From Lactifluus volemus (Eukaryota > Basidiomycota > Agaricomycetes > Russulales > Russulaceae): a stretch of DNA of 64,000 nucleotides. Both the position numbers and the translations under genes were made by a program. Shown in pieces: positions 54,600 through 64,000 of this stretch. The notes beneath the pieces are model-generated. The model was not told where the DNA came from. It did no database searches and worked only from the letters and a program-made list of their open reading frames with translations. Each line of letters begins with the position of its first letter. Positions within the stretch are counted from its first letter, which is position 1. The stretch spans positions 62,001-126,000 of the forward strand of contig WTXI01000081.1 in NCBI GenBank assembly GCA_022376515.1, in the 5' to 3' direction.

Positions 54600-56113
54600 T
54601 CCATGTTTGTGAGATGGACAGCGACAGGGTGATCGGAAAGCTGGCGCGAGGAAATGAATGGTTGTATTGCTTGCTGCGTCACAGTGGGTGCAGAGTTGAA
54701 TGGAAGGTAGAGATTGCGCAACATAGGCAACGCGTCCATCACCCTTTCCCCAGTGAGCTCTTGCAGCGCAGATCCAATAATCTCAGCCAGTTTGGGTAGG
54801 ACTCATATAGCCATGTGCTGCAAATTTGAAAATGCACGGAAGAGGTCCAGCCATTGGGGGTTATCCACGTAGTCTTTCCAAACCATTTCATTTCCATATT
54901 TAGCGCGCGGCTTGTTGTAAATGCGAAGCCGTTCTACATTGCATAAGAAAGGCGAATTCTTGCCGCATATTTGAGCTACACACGCCACTTGCCAATCTCA
55001 CGCATGGCACGATATCACGATAGATAGAGCGAGCGGATGTCCCTTCCCTTGGTCATCATAACAGAAGCAGATGGTAACATTTCTCTGACCGAAGCTCAGG
55101 TTCGTATGCTGGAAGAACCCGAGGAGAATCTGTGTGCGACCGATAAACTGGCCGAAATGTGGAATGTCAAAATCCAGGCGATTGAAGAATTGTGTGGCGA
55201 TGGAAAGCTGGGAGGACAACGCGTGTGAATGAAGACGGAGGTCTATTTGTTGTATAAGGACGAGAATTGAATGTCAACGGTTTTCAGCTGAGTCAATGTG
55301 GATAGGGCTGTGGCCATTTCTTCGGAGAAAAGTAACCAGTACTCGGTGTAAACCTGAGTTGAATATCGACAAGATCATGGCAAGATGCCGGAAAGGGAGT
55401 ACCCCACAAGGTGAGATACTTTAGACGCGGGGCAGATCCACCCAAAAATGTATCGCGAAGCACCAGTTCCGACTGCCAAATATGAAGGTGAAGAATTGTC
55501 AAAACTGGATATGGTTTCTTCATCACTTTATAGAGTCGCTTTAGTACAGTACTTTTTTTTTTTTTGAATTGGTATTTAACGTCCCCGCATGATGGCGACA
55601 AGACGTGGACTGGCGACAAGACGTGGACCGGCGACAAGACGTGGACATTTAGTACAGTACTTGATACAATGAGACCGATTTTGGACACGCGATCGCGTTT
55701 CTGCATTGCAGCAATAATGTTATTACTAAATAGCTCCTTTCGGACGGGGTTGCCCGGGTCGTATCTCTGCGCCTATGATGATAGGAAGGGCGCGTGGCCA
55801 GACACCTAGCCTCTTCTTCACGGGTGTCTTCAAATAGCAATGAAGTCGCAAATCAAGACGAAGCGCTGATGCAAATACGATGTATCTCCATCTTCTGCAC
55901 ACGTGAACAAGCACATCCCATCTCTGATGTATATGCAGAAACATTAGATAGAAGCCGAAGATGTCCAGGAGGACGTTGTCAGGGAGGGATCCGATTGTCA
56001 CGCGTGGGAAAGAAGTCAGGCCTACTGGTCGATCCAAGTGAGTGCGGTGGCCTATGGTCATGAGACGTACCCAGTCGGCTTTGATTAATACTACGCGCCG
56101 TCCGATGAAGCAT
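54600..56113 (-). pseudogene. F-box protein gene, frameshifted, with a tiny LINE insert
   Basis: The mini-exon (ATG 56113, MLHRTARSINQSRL) and F-box (56000-55860, TIGSLPDNVLLDIFGFYLM ... WDVLVHVCRRWRYIVF) are readable. The rest is in pieces: 55706-55293, 55219-54998, 54988-54803 and the tail to 54600. Besides indels, a 95-bp retroelement end (55553-55647) sits inside the segment coding STVLKRLYKVMKK. Dead. Confidence 0.8.
55553..55647 (-). mobile_element. 95-bp LINE 3' end with target duplication
   Basis: Flanked by the 13-bp duplication TTTAGTACAGTAC (55540-55552 and 55648-55660). On the minus strand it ends CCAATTC plus 13 A, the same 3' end as the LINE at 36174-36708, so it is probably the same family. 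The body consists of three copies of an 18-bp unit (GGCGACAAGACGTGGAC plus C/T on the plus strand). Confidence 0.85.
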
Positions 56114-56989
56114 AATGACCTGTCCTTTCCCTAGTAACCCTTGTTCGTTGAGAAGATGTTAATGGACTATCGAGTGACTGCTAGTAGTTCGAAATTCAAC
56201 TTAGCAAGCACAGAGTTTGCTTGGACTGCTATCACAATGAGGGATCAGGGTCTGGACGTACCTGCGAGAAAGAGAACTCTTCGACGGAGATGTTGAAAGT
56301 TCAGCTGAGGGACGTCGAGTCGCAAGGCGCAAGGCTATATGGTCAAGGGACTCGAGGCCGCCACGATGCATGTCACATGATGCATGTACATCAGAAGCCA
56401 TGTGCCCATAAGAATACGGTCACCCATTCTGACAGCGATAGAGGCCAACATCCACTCTGAGTATCATTGAGTGTAATGTATAATTTACAAGTGTAACGAA
56501 CGATACAAAGATGCCCCCGATAAGAGGAATATTGAGGGCAGAGTCCACCGCGACGAGCAGCAATAGGCGTAGTAGTTCTCGAGAGCGCTTATTAGTTACA
56601 TCCAACAGCCATCTTTATGGCATAGGTGGAGGGACAGGGCTGTACGTACAGTACCCTCCAGAATGTCCATACTTGCTGACTTTGAATCACGGGGAATAAA
56701 AGGTCATTCACCCGGGACACTGCAACAATTGAGCGGTACATCCCCAGTGCAGCCTGAGCGTTCAATACTTGTTGATGTTGTCGAGACGCATGCCGGTAGT
56801 GGTCGCATAGTAACTGCTGGAAATCTGAGAAAAGCGGTCGCAGAGGTAGTGTGGAGTACGGAGAAGGCAACTCACTCACAAACGTCTTGGCTCGTTTTCA
56901 CACAGATGCCACTTTATCGTGTGGCATTTAGGGAGAGAAAATGAATTAGCGAACAAGATAGCGCGGATTAGCTGACACAATCAAAGTAC
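56114..56989. repeat. F-box upstream block and flank
   Basis: Upstream block of the dead copy (leader donor near 56262, AT-rich part 56475-56500), then the segment shared with 35590-35860. 56840-56990 resembles 60690-60800. No gene seen. Confidence 0.55.
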
Positions 56990-57828
56990 CTATGGGACTG
57001 ACAACATAGGTCCGTTGAGAGAAAAGATGACAGTGGAATTGCATCGGGGCCATGACAATGTATGCCCCTGTGAGGCGAAAGGGGGTGGGAGATACCATAC
57101 AAGATCATGTGGAGGATCGCGGAAGGAGGTGGTGCAAGAAATGAGGCGTACCTCGTCCTCGTGAGATGGAAAGTGACGGGGTGACTGGAGATCTGGCGTG
57201 AGGAAACGAATGGTTTGCTGCTCGGATGCAGAGCGGGGACTCGCACTTAGGTAAAGACCGTGTGGCATAGGTAGCGTCCGTTACCCTCTCCCCAGTGAGC
57301 TCTTGCAGTGCGGAGTAATAATCTCGCCTAACGTGGGCGGTATCTCCATATGCTCCACAGCAGAAAATACATGGAAAAGCTTGGGGGTTGTCCACGTATT
57401 CTTTCCAACTTGAAGACGTTATGTCAGTGGCCCTGGCCGGAGTCAGCGACGTGAAGTTGTTCAACGCTGGATAAAAACGGTGAAGACTTGCTGCATATTT
57501 GAGCTAGTCACGAAAATTGCCAATACAACGCACGGAACAATATCGCAATTGATAAAGCGATCCGAAATCCGTTGTATCTCGAAAGGTCAGGGTGACCAAA
57601 AGTTGACGTCGGCGCGCCGGTCAACGAAGTACAGCTTCGCTTCTTTGAGGGACCAGGGGACCTGCGTGCGAAAGATAATTGTGGGAGGTCAAAATCGAGC
57701 TGATTGAAGAACGCCGTGAGGGAGATAATAGAAGGAGTGTCGATCCAAACCACGAAATCCTGAAAGTATTCGCTAGTGCCGTGGAATAACGGCTTGGTGA
57801 GAGTGAGGCCCAGGATGACGCGCGCCAA
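56990..57828 (-). pseudogene. F-box gene remnant, N-terminal half missing
   Basis: Pieces in three frames: ISLTAFFNQLDFDLP at 57720-57660, SSWKEYVDNP at about 57420-57380, and ALQELTGERVTDA at 57325-57280. The F-box, mini-exon and middle are gone; upstream of about 57828 the sequence is unrelated. It matches the 15600-16560 remnant best. Confidence 0.7.
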
Positions 57829-58434
57829 TGGGAGCGCCGGAAGTGTGGTGGACGGATGCCTTAATCGTATGGGTCACGTGCATTAAGCGATGGCAGTCCT
57901 AGACAATGCAGATTAAACAGTACACAATGTTTGCAACCGCCCGGGAGAACCGCCCCATTTTTTCCTGTCGATATAGCTTCGCTATCATTTTGAGGTTGAG
58001 GTCATATCGCATCAAGCTCGGTGAGATAATCATAGGTCTTCGCGTTCTCCTCCTCTTCGACCGCTTGTCACTACTTCCACGCTCCGTATTTTTCGTGTCT
58101 TGAATAGACTTTCGTGTCCTGTAAACGCATCTGCACTGTTTTGTAGAGGTGTCGCTGAAGTTCTCGTGAGATGCTCCCCCCAGTGTCAGTCCATAACACG
58201 CAACGACAACCTTCTTCTATATTTCTCCTGGCCTGAGGCACCAAAGTGCGGGCTGCCCGATTACCGTACATCAAATACAAAAAGCAGCAGAGAACTGCTG
58301 TGGGGAGGTGGGAATCACTGGGAGGGGTGGGGAACGGTTATAAAGACAGGTACTAGCAAAAAGAGAAGTGGAGATCATTGACGAGGCCCCTTCAACATTA
58401 ACCCTGGCTTCTGACGTCCTGACGATGAGCTCAT
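57829..58434. other. Intergenic, downstream flank of the next F-box gene
   Basis: No gene. 58180-58430 is the family downstream flank (CAGTCCATAACACGCAACGAC). 57840-58080 is not matched elsewhere in the window and shows no feature. Confidence 0.45.
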
Positions 58435-59936
58435 TTAGGTGAGATGGACAGTGACAGGTCGATTGGAACGCCGACGAGAGGAAATGAATGGCTGTATTGC
58501 TTGCTGCATGGATGTCGAGCGGGGGTGTAGGTAGAGATGGCGTAGCATAGGCAATGCGTCCATGACCCTTTCTCCAGTGAGTTCTTGCAGCGCAGATCCA
58601 ATAATATCGCCAAGTTTGAGCGGTATCTCCATGTGCTGCAAAGCTGAAAATGCACGGAAGATCTCCAGCCATTGGGGGTTATCCACGTAGTCTTTCCAAT
58701 CCGGAAACACTTTATTCGTTGCACGCCGCCTGGCTTCGATGAGAAGCCGTTCTACCTTAGATAAGAAAGGCGAAATCTTCCCGCATATTTGAGCTAGACA
58801 CCAAACTTGCCAGTCAAACGCATGACATGATATCGTGATAGTTAGAGCCCTCCGAGATCCCTTCCTTCTTGACGAAACACGATGACCAATGCGGACGGAA
58901 ACGCTTTCCTTATCAAAGCTCATCATCGCCTCCTCAAAGGACCCAGGAATCTGTGTGCGACTGATAAACTGGAGGAAATGTGGAAGGTCAAATTCGAGCT
59001 GATTGAAGAGCCATGACTCGACGGAAACAATAACAGGGGTCTCGATCCGAGCCACAAGATCCTCAAAGTACTCGCTAGCGCCGTGGAACTCCAAATGGGT
59101 GAGAGCGGGGAGGACAAGGCGTGTGAATGAAGACGGAAGTCTATTCCTTGGATCAGGACGAGAAGCGGGGGATTTGAATTCAATGGCAACGGCTTTAAGC
59201 CTAGCCAACGCGGATAGGGCCGTGGCCATAGCCTCGGGTGAAATGTAACCGGTATTGGGTAGGTCCCTAAGTTGGATTGCGACAAGGTCATGGAAAAATG
59301 GAAGAAATTTTGGTAGTCCCGGAAATGGAATACCAATCAAGCTGAGATATTTTAGACGTGGAGCAGATCCACCCAAAAAGGTATCAGGAGCCACAGGCGC
59401 CGACCTCGAAATACGAAGGTGAAGATTTGTCAACACTGGATATGGCTTCTTCATTACTTTGTAAAGCCGTTTCAATAGAGTACTCCTTGTTATATTTAAA
59501 TCGACGTCGGACACGCGATCGTGGTGCTCGAGTGCGGCAATAATGTTAGCTCCTCCACCCAGAGGGCGTTGCGATCCTATGACGATAGGAAAGGCGCGTG
59601 GCCAGACATCTAGCGTCTTCTTCACAGGTGTGTTCGCATTGCATACAAGTTGCAAATTAAGACGAAGCGGTGATGCAAACACGATGAATCTCCACCTCCG
59701 GCATACGTGCACAAGTGCACGCCACCATATAGAGGGGTCGTACAAAGTCCTGTTTTGACAGAGATCGAAGATTTCCAGGAGGACATCGTCAGGGAGGGAT
59801 CCGATTGTCACGCGTGCCAGTGGGAGAGAAATCAGGCCTACTCGATCGAAGTGAGTGGTTGCTTTAGCGGTGGCCTATATTCATGAGACGTACCTGGTCG
59901 TGTTCGATTAACACTACGTTCCTTCCGAAGACGCAT
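58435..59936 (-). CDS. F-box protein with LRR-like C-terminal region, intact
   Basis: Exon 1 is 59936-59894 (MRLRKERSVNRTRP plus one base), intron 59893-59838 (56 nt, GTACGT...TAG), exon 2 is 59837-58435. Total 1446 nt, 481 residues. The F-box is TIGSLPDDVLLEIFDLCQN ... WWRALVHVCRRWRFIVF. The leucine-rich region is followed by the tail ending RRRSNRPVTVHLT. A leader intron is predicted at 60081-60021 (61 nt). A GTG at 59811 would cut off the first 28 residues, and the mini-exon model avoids this. It is a complete member and a good candidate for an expressed gene. Substrate unknown. Confidence 0.85.
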
Positions 59937-60880
59937 GATGACCTGTACTTTCCCTAGTGACTCGAGAAGATGGATAGTTAATGTGCAATCGAGTGTGACT
60001 GCTAGTTGTTCGAAATTTAGCTTAGCAGGCACATAGTTAGCTTAAAATGCTATTGCGGTGAGGGGTCAGGCCTAGACGTACCTGCGAGAGAGAGCGCTCT
60101 TCGACAGAAATGTTAACAATTTAGCTGAGGGACGTCGCAGCCGCATAGCGCAGTATCATGATGTGGCGCATGCATGTCACATGACTCGGATGCACGGACC
60201 AGCCCACGACGGTCATCAATTCTGGTAGCGATAGAGGCCAACATTCACTCTTGAGTATAGTAAGTATAATTTATAATTTACAACTGTAACAAACGATAAA
60301 AAGTCCCCGATAAGAGGAACATTGAAGGCAGAGTTCACCGTGATGAACAGCCTAGGGGTACTAGTGGCTCTCAAGAGCGCTTATTGTAGATACGGCGCCC
60401 AACAGCCGTCTTTACGGCATAGGAGGAGAGAAATTCTGTCCACAAGTCGACACCCCAAAAAAAGGTTTGAAGTACTTGCTGACTTGGAATCGAACCAAAG
60501 GTCGTTCGCGTGCTCGAGGGCGGGATACTGCAACAAGGGCGGTACATCCATATCCCCAGTGCAGACTGAGCGTTGTTAATGTTGTCGAGACGCATGTCGG
60601 CCGTGGTCGCGCAAGTGCTTTCTGTCATTCAGGTCAGGTGGGCTCATAGTCTACCGTACTAGTAGTACACCCCAGACACAGGAACACTGAGAGAAGCGGT
60701 CGCAGAGGTAGTGTGGAGTACGGAGAAGACAACACACCGAGGAACGCCTTCGCTCATTTTCACGCAGATACCACTGCTTGTGTACTTATGAGACTGACAA
60801 CACGGGTCTGTTGAGAGAAACGTGTCATGGTAATGTATGCCCATGTAATGCAAAAGGGTGCGAGATACCATACAAGAAAA
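59937..60880. repeat. F-box upstream block, last copy
   Basis: Leader intron 60081-60021 and AT-rich stretch 60255-60290. The segment 60400-60620 is shared with 35640-35860, and the downstream flank of the next gene follows from about 60790. No gene. Confidence 0.55.
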
Positions 60881-62489
60881 TCATGTAGATGGTTGTGGAT
60901 GGAGAGATGAGGTGGTGGTGGAAGGGGTGAGAGGTTCCTCGTCCTCCGTGAGATGGAAAGTGACGGGATGATGAAAAGTGACAGGACGATTGGAAAGCTG
61001 GCGTGATGAGATAAATGGCCCTATAACTTGCTGTACGGATGCAGAGCGGGGACTCGGACTTAGGTACAGATCCCGTAGCATAGGTAAGGCGTCCATTGTC
61101 CTCTCCCCAGTGAGCTCTTGCAGTGCGGATGCGATAATCTCGCCCAGCGTGGGCGGTATCTCCATATGTTGCACAGCCGAAAATGCATGGAAGAGCTCCA
61201 GCCATTGGGGGTTATCTACGTATTCTTTCCAATTTGAAGACGTTACACACGTTGTACGCCCCCCCGCGTAGTGCCAGTGGTCCGGGTCGAAGTCAGCGAT
61301 GTGAAGCTGTTCTACATTGGATAAAAACGGCGAAAACTTGCTGCAAATTTGAGCTAGACATGAAACTTGCCAATCCAACGCACGGCACAATATCTTGATA
61401 GATAGTGCGATCCGAAATCCCATCCATCTTGGCAGATCAGGATAACCAACGCTGATGTAGGCGTACCGATCAACGAAGTACAGTTTCGCTTCCTTAAAGA
61501 ACCCGGGGATCTGCGTGCGACAGATAAACTGGAGGAACTGTGGAATGTCGAAATCGAGCCGATTGAAAAACTCCGTTTTGATGGAGCGAATAGCGGGAGT
61601 GTCGAACCGAGCAACAAGGTCCTCAAAGTATTCGCTAGCGCCGTGAAACGTAAAATTGATGAGATTTGGGAGAACAACATGTGTCAATGGAGATGGAGCT
61701 CTGTTTGTTTGGTCAGGGGAGGAAGCTGAGAATTCAAGTCCAATAGAAAGGGATTTGAGCTTGGTCGATGCGGACAGGGCGGTGGCCATTCTTTCGGGTG
61801 AGATGTAAGCGGTATTGGGTATCTTCAAGAGATGAAGATGAATAAGGTCATGGCAAAATGGAAGAAATTTTGGTAGTGTCGGAAATGGAATACCAAACAA
61901 GTTGAGATGCTTTAGACACGGGGCGGATCCACCCAAAAAGGTATCTGGAACTAGAGGTGCCAGCTCCTTATCAAATTTAAGGCGAAGATCTGTCAATATT
62001 GGGTATGGCTTCTTCATCACTTTGTAGAGTCGTTTCAATAGAGTACTTGTCGGATGAAGATAGATTTCGGAGACGCGATCGTGGTGCTCGAGTGCGGTAA
62101 TGATATTAGCTCCACTCAGAAGGTGCCTTCGTCTTGGTTCATATATGGTGATAGGCAGGAGCGGCCAGACATCTAACGTCTCCTCCACGGGTGTTTTCGA
62201 ATTGCATACAAGTTGCAAATCAAGACGAAGCGGTGATGCAAACACAACATATCTCCATCTCCGGCATACGTGCACCAGCGCATGCCACCACCGATGGGTG
62301 ATGTACAGAGACATTCGATAGAAGTCGAAGATGTCCAGGAGGACGTTATCAGGGAGGGATCGGAGCGTCACGCGCGGAGAAGAAAACGGATCTAATCGAC
62401 CCAGGTCAGTGGCTGCATTAGACGGGCGGCCCATAGTCAGGAGACGTACCAGAGCGTCTTCGATTTAACAACACCCTTCGGCGACGCAT
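60881..62489 (-). CDS. F-box protein, intact, with extended C-terminus
   Basis: Exon 1 is 62489-62450 (MRRRRVLLNRRRS plus one base), intron 62449-62392 (58 nt), exon 2 is 62391-60881. Total 1551 nt, 516 residues. F-box VTLRSLPDNVLLDIFDFYRM ... WWHALVHVCRRWRYVVF. The tail is longer than in its paralogues by about 30 residues: VTFHHPVTFHL is partly duplicated and followed by a Ser/Thr/Pro-rich end. An alternative ATG at 62434 reads through the intron in frame (MGRPSNAATDLGRL), so a retained-intron start is possible here only. The upstream region is unlike the block shared by the other copies, so its control may differ. Confidence 0.83.
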
Positions 62490-63724
62490 CATATCCTTTC
62501 CTCTCCTGAGCCCCATATTAGGATCACGTGTTGACATCGAAGAGGTGCCAGGGAGTGGAGGGAGAACGCAGAGTCAGCTACTGTACTGTACTAGTCGAGT
62601 CGTGATGCATATGACGCCTGTGTTGCAGGCACACTGTATCTACCATTTCTGACTAATCAGTTCCGACGGGGGTTCACCCCGAACTTAACACGACCCATGA
62701 CACTACGAACGCAACCGTACGCTACTTCAAGTTCATCCACTGGCAACACACAAGTTTATCTTATACGATGAAAAATGGATTAAGAAAGCTCATTCTGGGT
62801 CCAACGGGTCTTCCAAGGAGTTTTTAGTGAATCTGCGGAAGTAGTCCCTGCTGCTTTGGAAATTTCACACTTATGCGGTGCGTGGCCAATGTCTTCTTAT
62901 CGTATATCTTCTTTTTTTTTAACCAAAAAAATCAGGTCACGGTTTGCTACGATCGCCCCCCGCTCGCAACTTCGGGGCCCAGACCTCCCTTCTTGGATTT
63001 CGCACATGCATATACCAAGTTTTGCAACCCATGAATTGTGGGTTCATCCTGGCAGAGCAATGCACAACACCTTTTTTTTACGCACGTGCAATTTTGATCT
63101 GTTGACGTTGAGCGCACGAACGGGACTTTCACCCCCGCACCCGTAGTATTTTTGTCTGTCCCTGCCCAAACTCTCCTTCCTCCCTCGATCGTAAAATCTC
63201 TGCATGATCACATGCATCGATCTCTACCTCCTCGCATCGCATCTTCAGGGTTTCGATCCCTGCCCGTGCGCTCTCTAATCTAGGATGGGGACGGAAATGA
63301 GACCCGGAGGTTGTTAGTGTCATATTGAAATGGCCATATTGGTATGACATATCTCGATTTTTAGAATAAAAAAGCAACATGCGCTCTATGGTACGGGCGG
63401 AGATAACTGTACTGTACCGATTTTACATCCACATGTGGTAAAGACCGTCGATGGATTCTTCCAGGCTAGAATCCCACAAAGGCAGGGAATCACAACAGTT
63501 CCATTCCTCTTGTCAATGGTCGACGGCATCGGTCATGATTTACCGTATTAATCGATGGTGCGGGGTTAGACGTCTTTTCATTTGCGGTGCTTTGTAAAGT
63601 GAACAACGTGACAACATAGTACAATTACAAGTCGGTAAAGAACTCTGCGCCGCTACTACTACGGACATAGGCTAGCGCATGGTTTTCTATTTGTCCCGCG
63701 ATTTTCATCTGTCCTTCACTTTGT
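62490..63724. other. Edge of the array; intergenic to the aldehyde dehydrogenase
   Basis: The shared F-box upstream block is absent to the right of 62490, marking the end of the array. No gene or RNA gene is supported. A few homopolymers (63069-63076, 62910-62930) and short frames without motifs are seen. 63665-63724 would hold the 3' UTR of the next gene. Confidence 0.5.
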
Positions 63725-64000
63725 TCAGAGAACCTGGCCGAGGTTGACGTGGACGGCTTTGACGTTGGTGTAGCTAGTACGGTAGGAGGGAAAAAAAAAC
63801 GCATAAGGGAATCAGTCTACCGGACACGGAAGTAATAAGAAAAAAAAACGCGAGAACGCACTTGTTGAGCGCATATTCGCCGAGTTCGCGTCCGATGCCA
63901 GACTGCTTGTACCCTCCGAAGGGCACGTTCGGGAACAGCACGTTGTAGCAATTGACCCACAGCGTGCCCGCGTGCAACCGGTGCGCGAGCTGAATCCCGC
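63725..64000 (-). CDS. Aldehyde dehydrogenase, 3' end (partial)
   Basis: The exon running off the window to 63862 reads [28 protein letters not shown] and ends YALN. Then comes an intron 63861-63774 (88 nt, GTGCGT...CTAG), and the last exon 63773-63725 gives [16 protein letters not shown] and [16 protein letters not shown] is the conserved C-terminal block of NAD(P)-dependent aldehyde dehydrogenases, which oxidise aldehydes to acids. The active-site cysteine is outside the window. It is an ordinary conserved gene beside the repeat-rich region. Confidence 0.92.

Noticed and set aside
63240..63275. GGGTTTCGATCCC, resembling a tRNA T-arm
   Set aside because: No matching A box, acceptor stem or anticodon arm could be placed on either strand.

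Overview
The window is nuclear DNA of a filamentous fungus, most likely a basidiomycete (Agaricomycetes). The evidence is short introns of about 46-88 nt with GTRNGT donors and CTRAY-type branch sites, an expanded family of F-box proteins, FunK1-type kinases, and several classes of transposable element nested in one another. Identification below family level is not possible from the sequence. All host genes lie on the minus strand. The window is an accessory region: a decaying array of duplicated F-box genes with FunK1 kinase copies between them, then a normal gene at the right edge, an aldehyde dehydrogenase 3' end.

Layout. 1-16.6 kb: tandem F-box units of about 3-4 kb, each a gene plus a conserved upstream block. 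Two copies are intact (1942-3471, 6027-7551), one has a premature stop, one a one-base deletion, and one is a remnant; the left edge holds a broken 5' end. 17.4-19.7 kb: FunK1 copy A, a pseudogene. 21.26-35.58 kb: a hAT transposon with 8-bp target duplication CACCCAAC inserted in an F-box upstream block. It carries three later insertions: a solo LTR (GGGAA duplication), a non-autonomous element with a pyrimidine-rich core, and a complete Ty3/gypsy chromovirus (CCTAA duplication, two 934-bp LTRs). 35.9-36.8 kb: an F-box remnant split by a 5'-truncated LINE. 38.2-40.4 kb: FunK1 copy B. 40,396-47,115: a 6.72-kb DNA transposon with terminal inverted repeats and 8-bp duplication GTTGACAT, inserted at the start codon of FunK1 B. 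It holds one intact eight-exon gene for a transposase-like protein of about 1829 residues. 48.6-62.5 kb: more F-box copies (two intact: 58435-59936 and 60881-62489) around FunK1 copy C (51651-53866), the only FunK1 copy with a full reading frame.

Gene structures. The F-box genes share a model that a simple ORF scan misses: a leader intron of 61-65 nt, a mini-exon coding a basic N-terminus like MRxRKERSxNQRR, an intron of about 57 nt, then one long exon. Total coding lengths of the intact copies are divisible by three only with this splicing. FunK1 C has five exons with in-phase junctions (665 residues).

The best candidates for something new are the 6.72-kb zinc-finger/PHD transposon and the retrotransposon LTR. 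The LTR combines a regularly spaced array of TGA(C/G)TCA (Gcn4/CpcA-type) sites with an exact 11-nt match between the predicted RNA start and the primer-binding position, which points to Tf1-type self-priming.
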